DNA from: Acanthacorydalis orientalis
Lineage: Eukaryota > Arthropoda > Insecta > Megaloptera > Corydalidae
Reading direction: 5' to 3'
NCBI GenBank assembly: GCA_034766995.1
Contig: CM068321.1
Location: 10,164,026-10,228,025, forward strand
DNA length: 64,000 bases
Of this stretch, positions 25,746 to 38,010 are shown in pieces. A program made the position numbers and the translations under genes. Every line of letters starts with the position of its first letter. Position 1 is the stretch's first letter. The notes beneath the pieces were generated by a model. The model was given only the letters and a program-made list of their open reading frames with translations, searched no databases and had not been told where the DNA came from.

Positions 25746-26389
25746 ACTACTTGAGGTTTATAGATTGTTACTTTTTCACTTCTTCGTAATATTCTATTGG
25801 TGCAAATAATTTCTGTTATATCCCAAGTAGTAAGTAATGTTATAACCATATTGTCCTTCTATGAAAGAAGTATTGTATTGTTATTTCTGCAAAGTACTAT
25901 GTTTACTCTTGAAAATTTAGGCTTCTTTATTATATTCGGTACATTTTTTGTTCTATTAATAATGTACCAGTAAACGTGTTAAATGAAAATATAATAATAA
26001 TAACAATGATGAAGGAATAAAATTATTTTTTGTCACAAACACGGCATTCGACCTAATAAGAGAAGTGCTATGCCTCATATATTGCGGCATCGGTCCGCTA
26101 GAGGTTAAAATAGATTCAAATGTCTAATTAATAAATGTATGTAAATAAATGTAAATTTACTTTCCATTTATCGGTGGATGATGTACTTAATAGTTTCATA
26201 ACATACCAGTTGTACGATTTTCTTTTATATTTAATCCTTGTCTATATTTGTTTAGATATATGTAAATGATCTTGTGTATATAAGTTTTTGTTAGTGTGTT
26301 TTGTCCGTTCAACGATTCTAATCCTACTTCCCTGAAAAGAAGTACATGTATGCAAATCGATTCCTTTTTTCCCTAAAACAAAACCGTCC

Positions 26390-26910
26390 GTGAAATATAA
26401 GCCCCCACGTATGCAATCCCTCATCACAGATCACCGAAATGAAATCCGTACCGCGTTCCGACATAAAACACGGATTTTAATCACGTCCGACAGATGTCTC
26501 ATCACGTACAACGGCCACGTATATAGCTAATCCAATAAAACGCGCTAATTCCGTCATCGCGTCGCGTTCACTTCACTCTCCACAACTTTTCTACGGGTGT
26601 GTTGTTATTACTTCAGCGATGTCTACTTGCCGTCCGTCCATCTATCCATCCGCGTCTGTCCACCCACCCGTCACGCACGCACATAGTCGACACAGGTTCG
26701 TCCATCTATCAAACTATTCATTCATCCGTGTGTCGCGTCGGTTGGTCCATTAATGTGCGACACGTAACTGTCGCATACGTCCTATATTTATAACCGAGTT
26801 TGTATGTACAAAACAGATAAACACACGGACGGAAGGACGCGCGCTTCCAATGTACATCTTTTTCCATTTTGTACGGCATGACATGAAAGGTAGACGGATG
26901 GAGAAAAAGA
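26390..26910. other. CpG-richer island with CCATC/CCGTCC repeats
   Basis: Includes GCGCGCTTCC-like and GTCATCGCGTCGCG segments and loose repeats of CCATCTATCCATC and CCACCCACCCGTC (26637-26680). The frame 26599-26793 (+) has no recognisable domain. Confidence 0.35.
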
Positions 26911-27550
26911 CCTAGTTTTGAATTTATATTTGAACATCATATTCTTGATGTATATGCAGGGAAATGAAAATTTATGAGAATATATTTATCATCAAAAAGG
27001 AGTTGTCAAAAGAGAGTGCTTCATATTTTAATCTTTTAGTACGCACTTTTTCCTTCACACTGCTGAATTCTAAAAATACAAAAGATTCGAGCAAAATGAC
27101 TGCTTTCGATTAAGTTAACATAGTACTCTATGCCAGTTAATTTTCATGGCTTCGTAATTCAATATGAATATTTTAGTATTCACTCTTGTATACATATGCT
27201 TTTTCAGTTATTGTCAACATTACAAACAATTCGACTGGGAATGATATTTAATAATTATAAATCTGAAAGAGAATTTAACTACAGTCAAGTCTCTTTTTAT
27301 GCGCTAGATACGTACCACAGAAAATCGTATATGAAAAAATCCCACGAAAAAGATATAACTTACGTTGAAAAATTAGGGATACGTTCCATAATTTTCTAAA
27401 AGCGCATGAAACCAAAGCAATGAGTTAAAATACACTCAAAGACGCATAAAAAAGTTTATGAAAATTCAGAAAAATAAGAATGCTTAAAAAATTTCTTTGA
27501 ATAACTGAAATAAATTGATATAAAACTTAAAATCAGTTTGTTTTAAAACT

Positions 27551-27820
27551 TTATTCATTTAATTTTATTGAAAAGTAATAATTCTTTTTTATTTTTTGAT
27601 AAGAATTATCGCCATTATCTGATAATGTTCGGCACCATTTGCGAACTGGTGCGAAATCACTTTCATCACTAGAAGAGATAGTCACTACTTCAGATCTGTA
27701 TGGTAAAGACAATGGTCCTTCATAAACAAAATTAGCGTTAACTTCACCCTCGTTCTGTGTTGATTTTTTTCCTCTGACAATGTAACCACTGGTTAAACTG
27801 TGCGATGATGATTTTACTAA
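27551..27820 (-). pseudogene. Open tail downstream of the Tigger-like remnant
   Basis: Ninety codons remain open from about 27820 down to a TAA at 27551-27553, in a different frame from the end of the Tigger-like remnant. The translation contains a serine- and acid-rich piece (PYRSEVVTISSSDESDFAPV). It may be the variable acidic tail of the same transposase reached through a frameshift. It has no start codon of its own that would suggest an independent gene. Confidence 0.35.
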
Positions 27821-28320
27821 TTTTTATGTAGTTCACGATATCCAGACATACAATTCTTCAGCTCACGTTATAATTTAAAAACTCGTTCAGAATTTGTATC
27901 ATGAACAAGAAAATGATTTTCCACTTTATTGCAAAGTTGAAGACCTCGATTATATTTTGCAGTAAGGGGGACCAGGTTTTTCTTCTGCTTTACTATCGTT
28001 TTCTGGATCTTCGACGATATCTAAAATTATTCCGACAGTATTATCGTTACATAATGCATTATCCACAAGCAATTTGTCGAAATCATTCTGGTTAAAGGTA
28101 TCAAAACGTTCTTCACCAATTTCATGTGCCGAAGTAATGATTCCAGCAGATAATGTCACTGTTTGGATGGTTGCACTATTTGCAACACATCCCGGTCAAA
28201 CTATTTTTCAGCAGGCATTTAAAGTTTGTGGTCTTATTTCAGTGATAGCAGATGTAACGTGATGAGCAGTCCAAATAGAAAATTTTAAATTAAAAAATAT
28301 AAATTAAAAATATACAATAA
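27820..28320 (-). mobile_element. Tigger/pogo-like transposase, C-terminal remnant
   Basis: On the minus strand, TSAITEIRPQTLNACWKIVW (about 28195-28262) matches the block after the DDE domain of Tigger/jerky-type transposases (..i.p.TlnaCWkklwp). It runs into the open frame 27950-28159 (EERFDTFNQNDFDKLLVDNA). A frame shift later comes LTAKYNRGLQLCNKVENHF and then CMSGYRELHK (about 27825-27860), like the family's C-terminal helices. The DDE catalytic domain and the CENP-B-type DNA-binding domain are absent. Pogo-type elements duplicate TA; no ends were found here. Confidence 0.65.
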
Positions 28321-28476
28321 TTTAAATTTTTTTAAACATGTAAATACAACTGGGAAACCTCGAATTTGCATGAAATATGCACCGAACTTCAAAACCAAAT
28401 TAAAAAGATACGCATAAAAACAGACTCGACTTTATTTGTTAATTTGAATTGTCTTAATGCCTATTATATAGATAAA

Positions 28477-28482
<6 letters not shown>

Positions 28483-28541
<59 letters not shown>
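28483..28541. repeat. (AT)n microsatellite
   Basis: 59 bp alternating AT. Confidence 0.98.
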
Positions 28542-28544
<3 letters not shown>

Positions 28545-28659
28545 CTTATAAACAACACACTCTTTTCTAATTCAAAATATTCAGTAATTGATAATTAATC
28601 ATTTATTTTTGTACTACTTCTATTTTGATTAATATTGATTTATTATTATAAAATAAAGC

Positions 28660-28662
<3 letters not shown>

Positions 28663-28716
<54 letters not shown>
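28663..28716. repeat. (AT)n microsatellite
   Basis: 54 bp; only about 120 bp from the previous array. Confidence 0.98.
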
Positions 28717-28721
<5 letters not shown>

Positions 28722-28949
28722 TGCTCTTTGTATTTACTTTAATCATGGTTGTCTTTCAACATTTGTACAAAATTTGCAAAAAATTTTTATGAATAAGTTT
28801 TATTTCACTTCTCTGTTGTTATTTTAGATAACAAAACAATTAAATTCAGATGTTAAGTAAAATTTAAACATGGTTGATCATTTTAACCAAGGTTGTATCT
28901 TATTTTATTAATGTATTATCTTGACCTATTAGCGAATCTCTGTTTAAAA

Positions 28950-29850
28950 TATGTGTATTGTGTTCTAATAGTGACGATGTCCTTAATAATAATAATACAC
29001 AGCGTTTCATACTCACGTATATAAATCACTCTTGTCCCATGTGCACAAGACGTCAGCGTGTATCTTTCCATCGCCTTAATCCATTCGCAAACAAACAACA
29101 TCCTGGTAACACAATGTTCCCAGCCTACCGACCACCACTCAACGCATACCCCCTTTCATGTTTCCATCCATCTCTACTGTGTTCGTACACGACGATGGCT
29201 GATTTAAGAAATAAAGAGACCGAAAAAAATATATAGAGGGCATCCAACAACACAAATACACACATACACGAGTGCTCAGTCCCTTTTGTGTTGAACGTTG
29301 TCGTTATGTAAGACTAGAACCGAGACGGTTGTAGCTAATACGGCTGCTGTTGCTGCCGTGAACGCGTTCATTTGCATCTGAATGGATCGGAAGCAAACGC
29401 AGATGGCACCATTATTATTGTCGACACATTCAGATCTGCGAATTACTCGTCGTGTCTTCAAGGTTGTATCAATCTTGTCCCGGTTTTTATTTCGGTCGAC
29501 GGACATTCTCAAAGCGGCGATGGTACACGATTCGCGGTCCATGCAATCCGTCGGATTCGTACGCGTCTCCAGCGAAATACATCTGCAGATCTTTATTCAG
29601 TCGATCGCCGGTTGTCTAACACTAGCCTCAAACATCTTCGAATGTTAATAATATTAAAAACGACATTAAGACGATGACTGAATTATTATTATAATTATCA
29701 TCGTTATTGTACTGGTCTTCCAATAGTCGAGAATTACATCATCGTCCGTAATAAAAATTCGATTAATAGAGAACGCACGCGGTGAAGAGTGACACAGAGA
29801 CGAGATATCATAGTCTGGAGTACTCTGTAATAGCAGCGATTTTATTAGAA
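28950..29850. other. Longest CpG-richer island; possible untranslated or signal-like exon
   Basis: About 900 bp of near-balanced composition. On minus, frame 29276-29542 contains a hydrophobic stretch FTAATAAVLATTVSVLVL after MQMNA, which looks like a signal peptide or membrane segment but stops soon after (QHKRD). Frames 29372-29677 and 29382-29648 (+) overlap it. No family motif in any frame and no convincing donor after the hydrophobic stretch. Best candidate in the window for a host-gene 5' region, but unproven. Confidence 0.35.
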
Positions 29851-30094
29851 TTTATCGTCGGCTCTTTTTTTCTGTTAAAAACGAATCAGTCTTAATTGAC
29901 CGTTTCATATATTTGTGTGTGTAGGCTATTTTTTTAATTAATCTAAATCTTTTAAACGGTATTGCTGGTCCAAATTTATTCTATTAATCTTACCAGCATC
30001 AATTTACTGATTGCTTTTTTTGTTTTTTGTGTTATTTTATTACTTTGTATAACGAGAAATGTTTGAAAATTAAAAAAAAAACAGTCTTTGGGTC

Positions 30095-30098
<4 letters not shown>

Positions 30099-30148
<50 letters not shown>
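30099..30148. repeat. (AT)n microsatellite
   Basis: 50 bp, followed by GCACACATATAGC. Confidence 0.98.
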
Positions 30149-30155
<7 letters not shown>

Positions 30156-30515
30156 TATAGCATGTTTGTATATATTCATTTTTGATTATCCATTTTTTAC
30201 TAATACCTCTATTTTTTTTTTAATTTGAACGATTTAATATCTCTTTTTCACATGTCAGACATGAAATGTTAAAAAATTAGGGACTATTTTGTATATTATT
30301 ACTATTAACACAACGGAAAATTTTATGAAAGGAATGGGAAAACAATAAACTTTATAATTTTAGTATATATTTAGAAATATAAACTTTTAGTACAGCGAAC
30401 GGTTGAGTTCTATGATTATAATTTATGTTTATTACCAACATTAAAGTCTGAACTATTAACAGTTTGAAACAGTGAAGAAAATATTTTCTACTTAAATAAA
30501 TAGTATGTTCTATAA

Positions 30516-31150
30516 CAGTAATTCCCAATGTTTTGCATACAGAAGATCCCTATATTAATTTGAAAAATGTCGCGGACCTCTGGAGAGGATTGTGTTTCCG
30601 GTACGGGAATACTAGAAAAACGAGAAGGTCTTATGAGAAAAGAATGTATATCAGCAAAACAAACTTTATTTTTGTAATTACAATAAATAAACACCAAACA
30701 GCGTAATTAATTTTTAGTTAGTGTGAAGGATGATGTTGTTTGACTGAGACAAGTTCAGAAATATTTCGGTCAACTGTGCTAACTTGCACTCTGAAATCAG
30801 GTTCTACATTTAGTCCGTTTCTATATTTTGACTTTGTATATAAAAGTACTGAAAAATTCCGTTCGCACAAGTAACTCGTAACAAACGGGAATAAATGTTT
30901 CAGTGCCTTGTTTGATAAATTTGTATACTCAGAGCGTAAATGTAACCAAAAATCAATCAAATTATTTTCATTAAACAATCCTTTTAAGGAACTATTACAG
31001 GAAATCTCCACTAAACTGTTTTCTTCATTACTGTTAAACCTTTCATGACTTTTACGTCTCCATTAAAAGGATCGTTAATCCATCTATTATTCAAATTAGA
31101 GTTACCCACAGATCTCTAGCGCTCCGCGGACCACAGATTGGAAACCACTG
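30516..31150 (-). mobile_element. Short hAT element with TIRs and 8-bp TSD
   Basis: The right end read inward is CAGTGGTTTCCAATCTGTGG and the left end is CAGTAATTCCCAATGTTTTG (14 of 20 equal). Just outside lie TTCTATAA (30508-30515) and TTGTATAT (31151-31158), 6 of 8 matching, as expected for a hAT 8-bp duplication. The terminal wording (CAGTGGTTcccAA...GTGGTCCGCGGACC-like) is typical of hAT elements related to ZBED-type domesticated genes. At 635 bp it is far shorter than an autonomous copy: it keeps only the transposase C-terminus. Confidence 0.85.
30718..31085 (-). pseudogene. hAT transposase C-terminal dimerisation domain remnant
   Basis: The frame 30718-31011 reads LIDFWLHLRSEYTNLSNKAL, then KHLFPFVTSYLCERNFSVL, then KSKYRNGLNVEPDFRVQVS, then the terminal KQHHPSH. 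These are the conserved blocks of the hATC dimerisation domain in ZBED5/FAM200-like transposases. A frame shift upstream gives WINDPFN (about 31065-31085), the usual preceding W-i-x-x-P-F motif. The BED zinc finger and catalytic region are deleted, so it cannot transpose; at most it could encode a dimerisation peptide. Confidence 0.85.
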
Positions 31151-31642
31151 TTGTATATGTTTTAAAGTGGAGATGATGCTCACAGATTGTATTTTAATAG
31201 TATTTCTGAATTGTATGTTTTTTACGATAGAATCAAAAAATGCACGCTTTAGTAAAATTTGTATTTATAATTATGATGTTAATCTAATTGTAAACATCTG
31301 GACAGAATTTAAACGTATAATTGAGACATTATGAAGTAACAAACATATGAATTAAAAAGCAAGTAAGAAAACATCAATCTAGAAGTAACTAGAAGTGGAT
31401 CGCAAATTAAAATTAATATTGAAAGTTATTTATAAAATAATATTTTTTATATTTACACATTTTATAGATTGAATTCTAGTGAATTACTTTTTTTATAGGA
31501 ACATGAGTATGAAATTGTTATATTCTTACCATATTTTTTTATCTTGTTTTGATAAATATAAAATAATTGACAGGCACATGTGTATTAACTGTAACAATGA
31601 CTAAAAAAAATATTTTATTTAAAATTTGTCGATTTGTGCTAT

Positions 31643-31735
31643 TAACCCATTCTTTTTGAAATGACGAGTCCAGCTCGTCATGAGGTTTCTATGCCAAAGT
31701 AGGCAATGACAAGCTGCACTTGTCAAGGATGTTTA
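31643..31735 (+). repeat. TTAACCC terminus with two adjacent hairpins
   Basis: TTAACCCATTCTTTTTG leads into GACGAGTCCAGCTCGTC and, about 35 bp later, GACAAGCTGCACTTGTC, two near-perfect 17-bp hairpins. TTAA-CCC is the usual start of piggyBac-type ends and paired subterminal hairpins are common in their MITEs. The other end was not found. Confidence 0.45.
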
Positions 31736-32528
31736 GATTGTATGCCTGCGCAATATTACCTGCAATAAAATTGCAGTAGAAGGGGTTTATAAGATGTGAT
31801 ATCAAACGATCTAAGCTTTTATGAAATCTCAAAGACAGAAAAAGTGAAGTAGCGGCAAGCTGCACAAAGTGGAATTGTACATATTAAATTTATTTAAGGA
31901 TATCTACACAAGTCTTGAAGAATGGAAAAAAGGACGATACTCGTGAAGATTCACCTGATAAATTCCAGTGAATTAAAGAAAGTGTTCTGATAACAATTTG
32001 TGGTCAATCTTTATTTAGATATAAAGTAATCTTAAGAGAATTACATCACTTTTTAAGAAATGCTCATGTTAAGAGGAACACGTGAGAAAGTAATTTTAAA
32101 AATTAATTGACAAAAAAAAATAATATCAGTGGAATGAGAGTGAAACTGAGATTAATTCTTTGCCTAGAAATACAATAATATATAATTATAAACTAAAATG
32201 AAAAAATGAAATATGGTATCTAGGTTATCGGTAACATTAAAATTCCTGATATTGTCGACGCTAAAAAATATAAACACCATTGATCAAATAAATCATCTAG
32301 GTTTTATTTTTTTTTTACTATCAAATGTGTACTCTATTTCAAAAGATGGACAAGTAATACTTTGTATTTTTATTATATGAATAATTTTTAAAAATACTAA
32401 TACTTTCAGGGGCGTATAATATTTGTATGTTTTGTTGATAAGATTTGTTCCTCTTATTTACTTCATTCCTTTTTTATATGAAGAAAATAAAGTGTATGTT
32501 TTGTACCGATAGTATTTTTAAGATAAAT

Positions 32529-32594
<66 letters not shown>

Positions 32595-32610
32595 GTGTGT
32601 TTGTGTGTGT
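32529..32610. repeat. (AC)n-(AT)n-(GT)n compound array
   Basis: ACACACAC, then TA, then GTGTGTTTGTGTGTG: the two ends are complementary, so the whole tract can fold back. Confidence 0.95.
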
Positions 32611-33416
32611 AAAATAAGTTGTAATATTTTCAAATATTTAAATAGGACAATAAAATAACAGTTATAGCACCGTTTATAAAAAAAAATAATATTATGTAAG
32701 AATAGCATTTTTACCAAATAATAATTAGAAGAAATAAAAACATATACTTTTTATGACAAGAACCTCATAGATGAAGCTATTTGTGATATCATTTTCTGTT
32801 ACTACTGCTCGAAAATAATAATAAATTAAATATAAAAGTAGGATAGTATATAACGACATAACAAAAAAATCTTTACATCTATTTTTCCTTTTTTTTTAAC
32901 TATGAAAAAGGCCCTGAAAATAATTATAATTTATAAATTGAATGATTGCGTATCACAATTATCATTTTAATCATTTCTAATTTTTCTGTGTTATTTATTC
33001 AGTACATTTTATTACCATTAATATCTGTGTTAATAATATGTGTTCGTGAATGTGCGAACTTATATTTAAGATAATATAAATTATTGTTTGTAATATTTCA
33101 TTGTTAAAACGAAAACTGAATAAATCAACATTGTTATCATATAATTATTTATTAATTATTTCATATTTAGAGTATATAAATATTTAAATAAACTTAACAT
33201 TAACATTGAACAATATTTAAGTAGGGTTCTGTTATAAATTTCATACATGTAATTAATTCATTTAGAAGTGTTTGTTTTATTCGGATGTTATATTTTATAT
33301 GTTGTTTTAATGAATCTGTAACGTTTTATTTATACACAGAATGTTCAAGTTAAAAGTATATTATTTCTGCCTTCATATATCTTGTAAATTATATTATACC
33401 TAGAAACTGAACCATT

Positions 33417-33426
<10 letters not shown>

Positions 33427-33509
<83 letters not shown>
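33427..33509. repeat. (AT)n microsatellite
   Basis: 83 bp of pure TA, one of the longest uninterrupted runs; followed by a GA-rich tract (33512-33527). Confidence 0.98.
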
Positions 33510-33511
<2 letters not shown>

Positions 33512-34253
33512 ACAGAGAGAGAGGGAGAGTAGTGCGCAAAAGTAAGCAAAAAAGTATAGATAAGAATGGTAGGAACAGGAAAGATGCACACTAATGTAAA
33601 TACTATGTTTATTTATTCATGATGGGGTGATCTTTGAATTTATATTTCAGTATGTTTTGATATATTGTTAATTAATATTTTGCAGGTGTTATTAATATAT
33701 GAATCTTTTTTCTCTGTTCTTCAAATATTTTTTCTTGTATCTCACTCCATGACTGATATTGAAATTCGGGTAATATTTATTAAATTTACCACAAATGCTT
33801 TATTGGTGAGTGGTATGATGATTGGATTGGCTAATCTAGAACTTGAATGTAGTTACTATAAACTATATTTTATTCAGTCTTGGTTTACGATGTAGATTGT
33901 TCTTTTACTAGAACAATAAACCCGTAGATTTCATTTTATTAGTTCTTGCTATATTGTTATGCTTACATATATTCGTTCAACCCTTATTGTAATATAGTTG
34001 AATAGATGCATTTATTCATCTGTCTTCCGTACATATATGTCCTAATTCTTTCAGACCTCTTTGCAGCTACGTTTCAAAATAATACACACCATCGTCATGT
34101 TTGACGGTTTATAAGACGCAATACGAATGATCTAGCTTATCATTCTGTAGGACAAATTGTGCCCCTGCTTGGTCGACTTACTATTTTTTTTTTACAAAGT
34201 AAATTCTTTTATGTAAGATTATTTCTATATATAGGTAGGTGGTTTAATACTCC

Positions 34254-34256
<3 letters not shown>

Positions 34257-34310
<54 letters not shown>
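34257..34310. repeat. (AT)n-(CA)n array
   Basis: 44 bp TA then CACACATATAC; about 25 bp from the TIR of the deleted mariner at 34334. Confidence 0.97.
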
Positions 34311-34312
<2 letters not shown>

Positions 34313-34333
34313 TACAAATTATATAATAATCTA

Positions 34334-34820
34334 TTAGATTAGCAGAAAAATAATTTTGGTCTTTGTTTTCTGAATTCTAACCTTTTTTTATCAATGAAAG
34401 TCATTTCATTGTGTTCATGTTAATATCATTTTAAAGTGTACTGAATTAAAAATGAAAAAGAAGTAAATAAGAGCTTATTTTTTGTATGAGTTAAAACGGG
34501 TCGTAAAGCAGCAGAAACTGATCATAAACTAAACCATGCTTTTGGCGTGGGTATTGTTAAGGAACGTTCGGTACAATGGTGGTTCCAAAAAAAAACGTAC
34601 TAGAAACGAGAGACTTGAAGATGAAGAACTCGGGCGTTCTTCCTCAGTCCATAACGACCAATTGAAGGCGTTAGTTGAATCAAAACCACGCACAACAATT
34701 CGAGTGAGAACTTGCAAAAAATTTTGGTGTTAGTCATCCAACAGTTCTGAACCACTTGAAACCATTAAAATTGTATACGAATTTGAAGGTCATAAACCAT
34801 AATTATTTTTCTGCCAACCT
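34334..34820 (+). mobile_element. Internally deleted mariner, DNA-binding part only (copy 1)
   Basis: The ends are TTAGATTAGCAGAAAAATAA (34334 on) and, read inward from 34820, TAGGTTGGCAGAAAAATAAT. Inside, across frameshifts, lies the N-terminal domain: HAFGVGIVKERSVQWWFQK (about 34527-34590), LEDEELGRSSSVHNDQLKAL (34614-34673) and VSHPTVLNHLK (about 34730-34765). These are the two helix-turn-helix units of a mariner transposase. The sequence then jumps to the 3' terminus and the catalytic domain is missing. It shares this junction with the copy at 45497-45980. Length about 487 bp. Confidence 0.85.
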
Positions 34821-35154
34821 ATTAATTTTACTTTTACTTTTATATTGGTTTCATCGCACCAAATCACTCTAGTTCAATCTTTAACTGTCCAAAAATCAAT
34901 TTTTCTTGTTATCCAATTCAGTATTTTTTATACATAGAATTGTTTTTTTATTCTTAACGAATACAAGAGCTTTTTTATTGCATTGTTGTTTAAGCCCATA
35001 TTCTAATAAGTGACATTTTACAATAACCGTAAAAATCCGTTTGGAATGATCATGTAACTCATTAGTAAACTTCTAGGATTTTTTTTTTGTTGTATCGAAA
35101 AGACAGATTTATTATTTTTCTATTCTGTCTTGTAGTTACATGAATTTCACCATT

Positions 35155-35156
<2 letters not shown>

Positions 35157-35237
<81 letters not shown>
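35157..35237. repeat. (AT)n microsatellite
   Basis: 81 bp of pure TA. Confidence 0.98.
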
Positions 35238-35239
<2 letters not shown>

Positions 35240-36409
35240 TACACATGCATACATATACGATTACATATGTATATGCACTTAGGTACACTTTCGTATGCGT
35301 TTAATATTAAGTTTATGTGTATAAACTGTCATTTCTTCAAACACGTCAGTTTAAAAGTATCAAAAATTATGTGAAAGTGTAAAAAATTAGTAATAAGTGT
35401 TGAACGATGTTGAGTGTACCATTTAACTTTAACTTAATTAAAAAATCAATTAGTAAAAATTCTCATGACATGATCTACTACGAACAGGGCTGGAGTGAAA
35501 ATATTTGATTTATTTCATTTTTTATGTTAATAATATGTTCAGATAAGTTATGATGTGAATAAAAAATTTTCAAAAATATAAAAATATTTATTATTTAGTT
35601 TGAAATTTTGGTTTGAAAATTGTTTGTTTTAACAAAAATAACAAAATGAATAATTTATCGTTAAAAGAAGTGATTAGTTGTATTTGAATCCTTGACAAGA
35701 CAACTATTAGGGTTTGTTGATCAAATGTAATTTAAATATTAAATATTTCTGTAAAGAATTTTTATAATGTGAAATAATATTTTTTTATTTTTAACATTTT
35801 TATCTTATCTTTATTAAATGTTTTATCTGAAAATATCAGACATTATTGTAACTTATACAAATTACTTTTTAACAAAAACTACGTTTTAAACTGTTTTTAG
35901 AATAACAAAATCAAGAGCAATTTACTGAATTAAAGTTAAAGAAAACTAAGGGCTTAGATAGAAAACTCTTTGAATACAATTCACGGGAAGAACGTTTTGT
36001 AATAATCATTTCTGAAAACAATTCTTCAGAAAATAAATCCTGTTAATTTAAATTTCATCAAGGGAAATATGATAAGATCATGACATAATTAATAGATCGG
36101 TATCAAGGAATTATATTTTTGAAAAATTATCTTTACTAATCTAAATTAATTATATGAAAAAACAAGCAATTCAGTATACTTTTGAAAAAACTGAATTTGT
36201 TATGAATCGTTTTTCGAAGAATTTATTTGTAATTGTAATAAACGATACTTTTTATTGACGGAAGATATCTAAATGTTATGTAATATTTATATAAGAAAAT
36301 GTCTTGTATTCTTTGAATATTTTAATGTTTAATGTTTTTTTTTTACTTCCCTGAAAATATATATATAACTCTTAGCAAAATTTATTATTGAAGAGAACTG
36401 AACTTGCAT

Positions 36410-36850
36410 TTCTTACAAAACCGAAACCGTTTCGACGAGATCAAACAAAAAGGACTACAGATCGTTATCCAATGAGAAACGTGACAAACGAACGTATAAA
36501 TAAAACAATACAGAATACGAAATGAGAACGAATTTTTACAGAACGTTGCCGTGGCAAACAACTCCTGTTTTCAACTCATCTCATTGCCGATTCTGTTTCA
36601 CGCATAAAAATTTAACGACAATCCGAACCTGTTCCTTGGTCGCGTACACTGGAACACAACGGTCGGTCGTATCTCTTGTCTTTTTTACCGGATGTTGAAT
36701 AATGAAAATTAGTTTCCGTGTGACGGAGTCGGAGAGATTTAGGATAATTAAAAGTAGTGCTAGATGATGTTCGTTTTTTGAATAGATAGGAATCCTGTTG
36801 ATAAAAAAATTACAAGAGACGTACAGTGGTTCAAAGCAATCTGCGAACAA
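36410..36850. other. CpG-richer patch, no gene recognised
   Basis: Balanced composition with CG-containing words (CCGAAACCGTTTCGACG, GACGGAGTCGGAG). An 89-codon minus frame (36581-36850) shows no family motif. Confidence 0.3.
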
Positions 36851-37404
36851 ATTTAATCAAAAATAATATAATTTAACAATTTATGATTTAACAAATGTTT
36901 AAACATAAATGGTTTCTTATTATACAGGGTGAACAGAAAAAGATGTAGATCATATTTGTTTGAACACTAAGAAAATTTTCATTAAAAATTCTAATAAAAA
37001 TAACAGCATACTGAAAATATCGACTATTAATGCACAACGTTTTTATATTATAGTTAATGTCTCTTGATAGCTAAAAAATAATTAAAATAAACAAAATAAT
37101 AATTAATCATCGTTACTCAAATTATGTCATTCTTGCAATAAGTAAAGTACACTAAATGGCTATTACATCAAATGTCAAACTAATCTTCTGACATGTTAGT
37201 GAGTAGTGTTTAAGATTTCTCAATAGTTTTCATTTCTCGTAAATTCTTATATATAAATAAAATTGGTGGGTTTAAATTCAGTTTAAAAGGTTATATAACA
37301 ATGAAATATCACTTTAATACTAAATTCATATATCTTATTTATTATTTTAACACAAAATTCAATATGTAAACAAAAAAATTATTTCAAAGCAAAGTTTAAT
37401 GCGT

Positions 37405-38010
37405 TTATTGTTCAACTTTGAAATAATTTTTCAGAGACAGCGCATCCAAAGTAGTAGTGTTGGACAATCGATTTCTCTTCTTCGTTACAAAATCGTTAGT
37501 AATAGGAAAATTACGTCATTTTGTGTAGACGTAGGCTTTATTGTGGATAAAGCATATCTCTAAGTAATTCCAAATTTGTTGTTCTATATTAAATTGTTGA
37601 AATATATTAAATTCGTGTTTAATAGTCTGATGTTTGTCAGTAATACCAAGTTTCACTTCTCTCACACTTTCTGTTAAAGATAAATTTAATTGTTCTTGGA
37701 GAGACAATTCTTCATTTCCATTGATAGGAACTTCATTAAAATCTTCATCAGTATCAAACTATTGACAACTGACAACTAATCTATTTAACATTTCTTTAGC
37801 AATTTTGTAAATTTCATTTTTCAAGACTAATCTAAAAATGTATTTTTTTCTTCGCAAATGGGATTTTTTAAAAGATTGTAAAGAGATATGATGTTATTGT
37901 TTCTTTCACTTCTTTCATCTTTAATTGTAATCAGAAGCACCTTATTTAGTTCATTGTTAACTTTCTCTAATCAGATATAATGCATAATTTTGATATTGAT
38001 ACCGAAGAAA
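37405..38010 (-). mobile_element. hAT transposase C-terminal remnant (second hAT lineage)
   Basis: Across frames on the minus strand, ALSTIKPTSTQNDVI (about 37505-37560) and NDFVTKKRNRLSNTTTLDAL (about 37437-37496) match the hATC signature SiKPTStqsErvFSvaxxfvtkkRnrLsdxtldaL. The following SLKNYFKVEQ ends in a TAA at 37405-37407. Upstream are the open frame 37516-37707 (LSLQEQLNLSLTE..) and a helix-like stretch ITIKDERSERNNNIISLYNL (about 37870-37930). The rest of the roughly 600-residue protein is missing and no TIRs were recognised. Distinct from the hAT at 30.5 kb, whose C-terminus reads differently. Confidence 0.75.

Larger units (their letters stand above)
31160..34256. other. AT-rich DNA without recognised genes
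   Basis: Only the TTAACCC double hairpin and simple repeats are visible. Frame 33665-33895 (+) is hydrophobic but lacks any family motif. Confidence 0.55.

Noticed and set aside
29276..29542. Minus-strand frame as a complete small secreted protein
   Set aside because: The signal-like stretch is followed by only about ten residues before the stop, too short for a mature product; kept only as an island note.
32405..32425. TTTCAGGGGCGTATAAT resembling a hAT end
   Set aside because: A single site with no partner end or duplication.
36920..36945. TATACAGGGTGAAC, like a common insect transposon end
   Set aside because: No inverted partner within a plausible distance and no coding remnant next to it.
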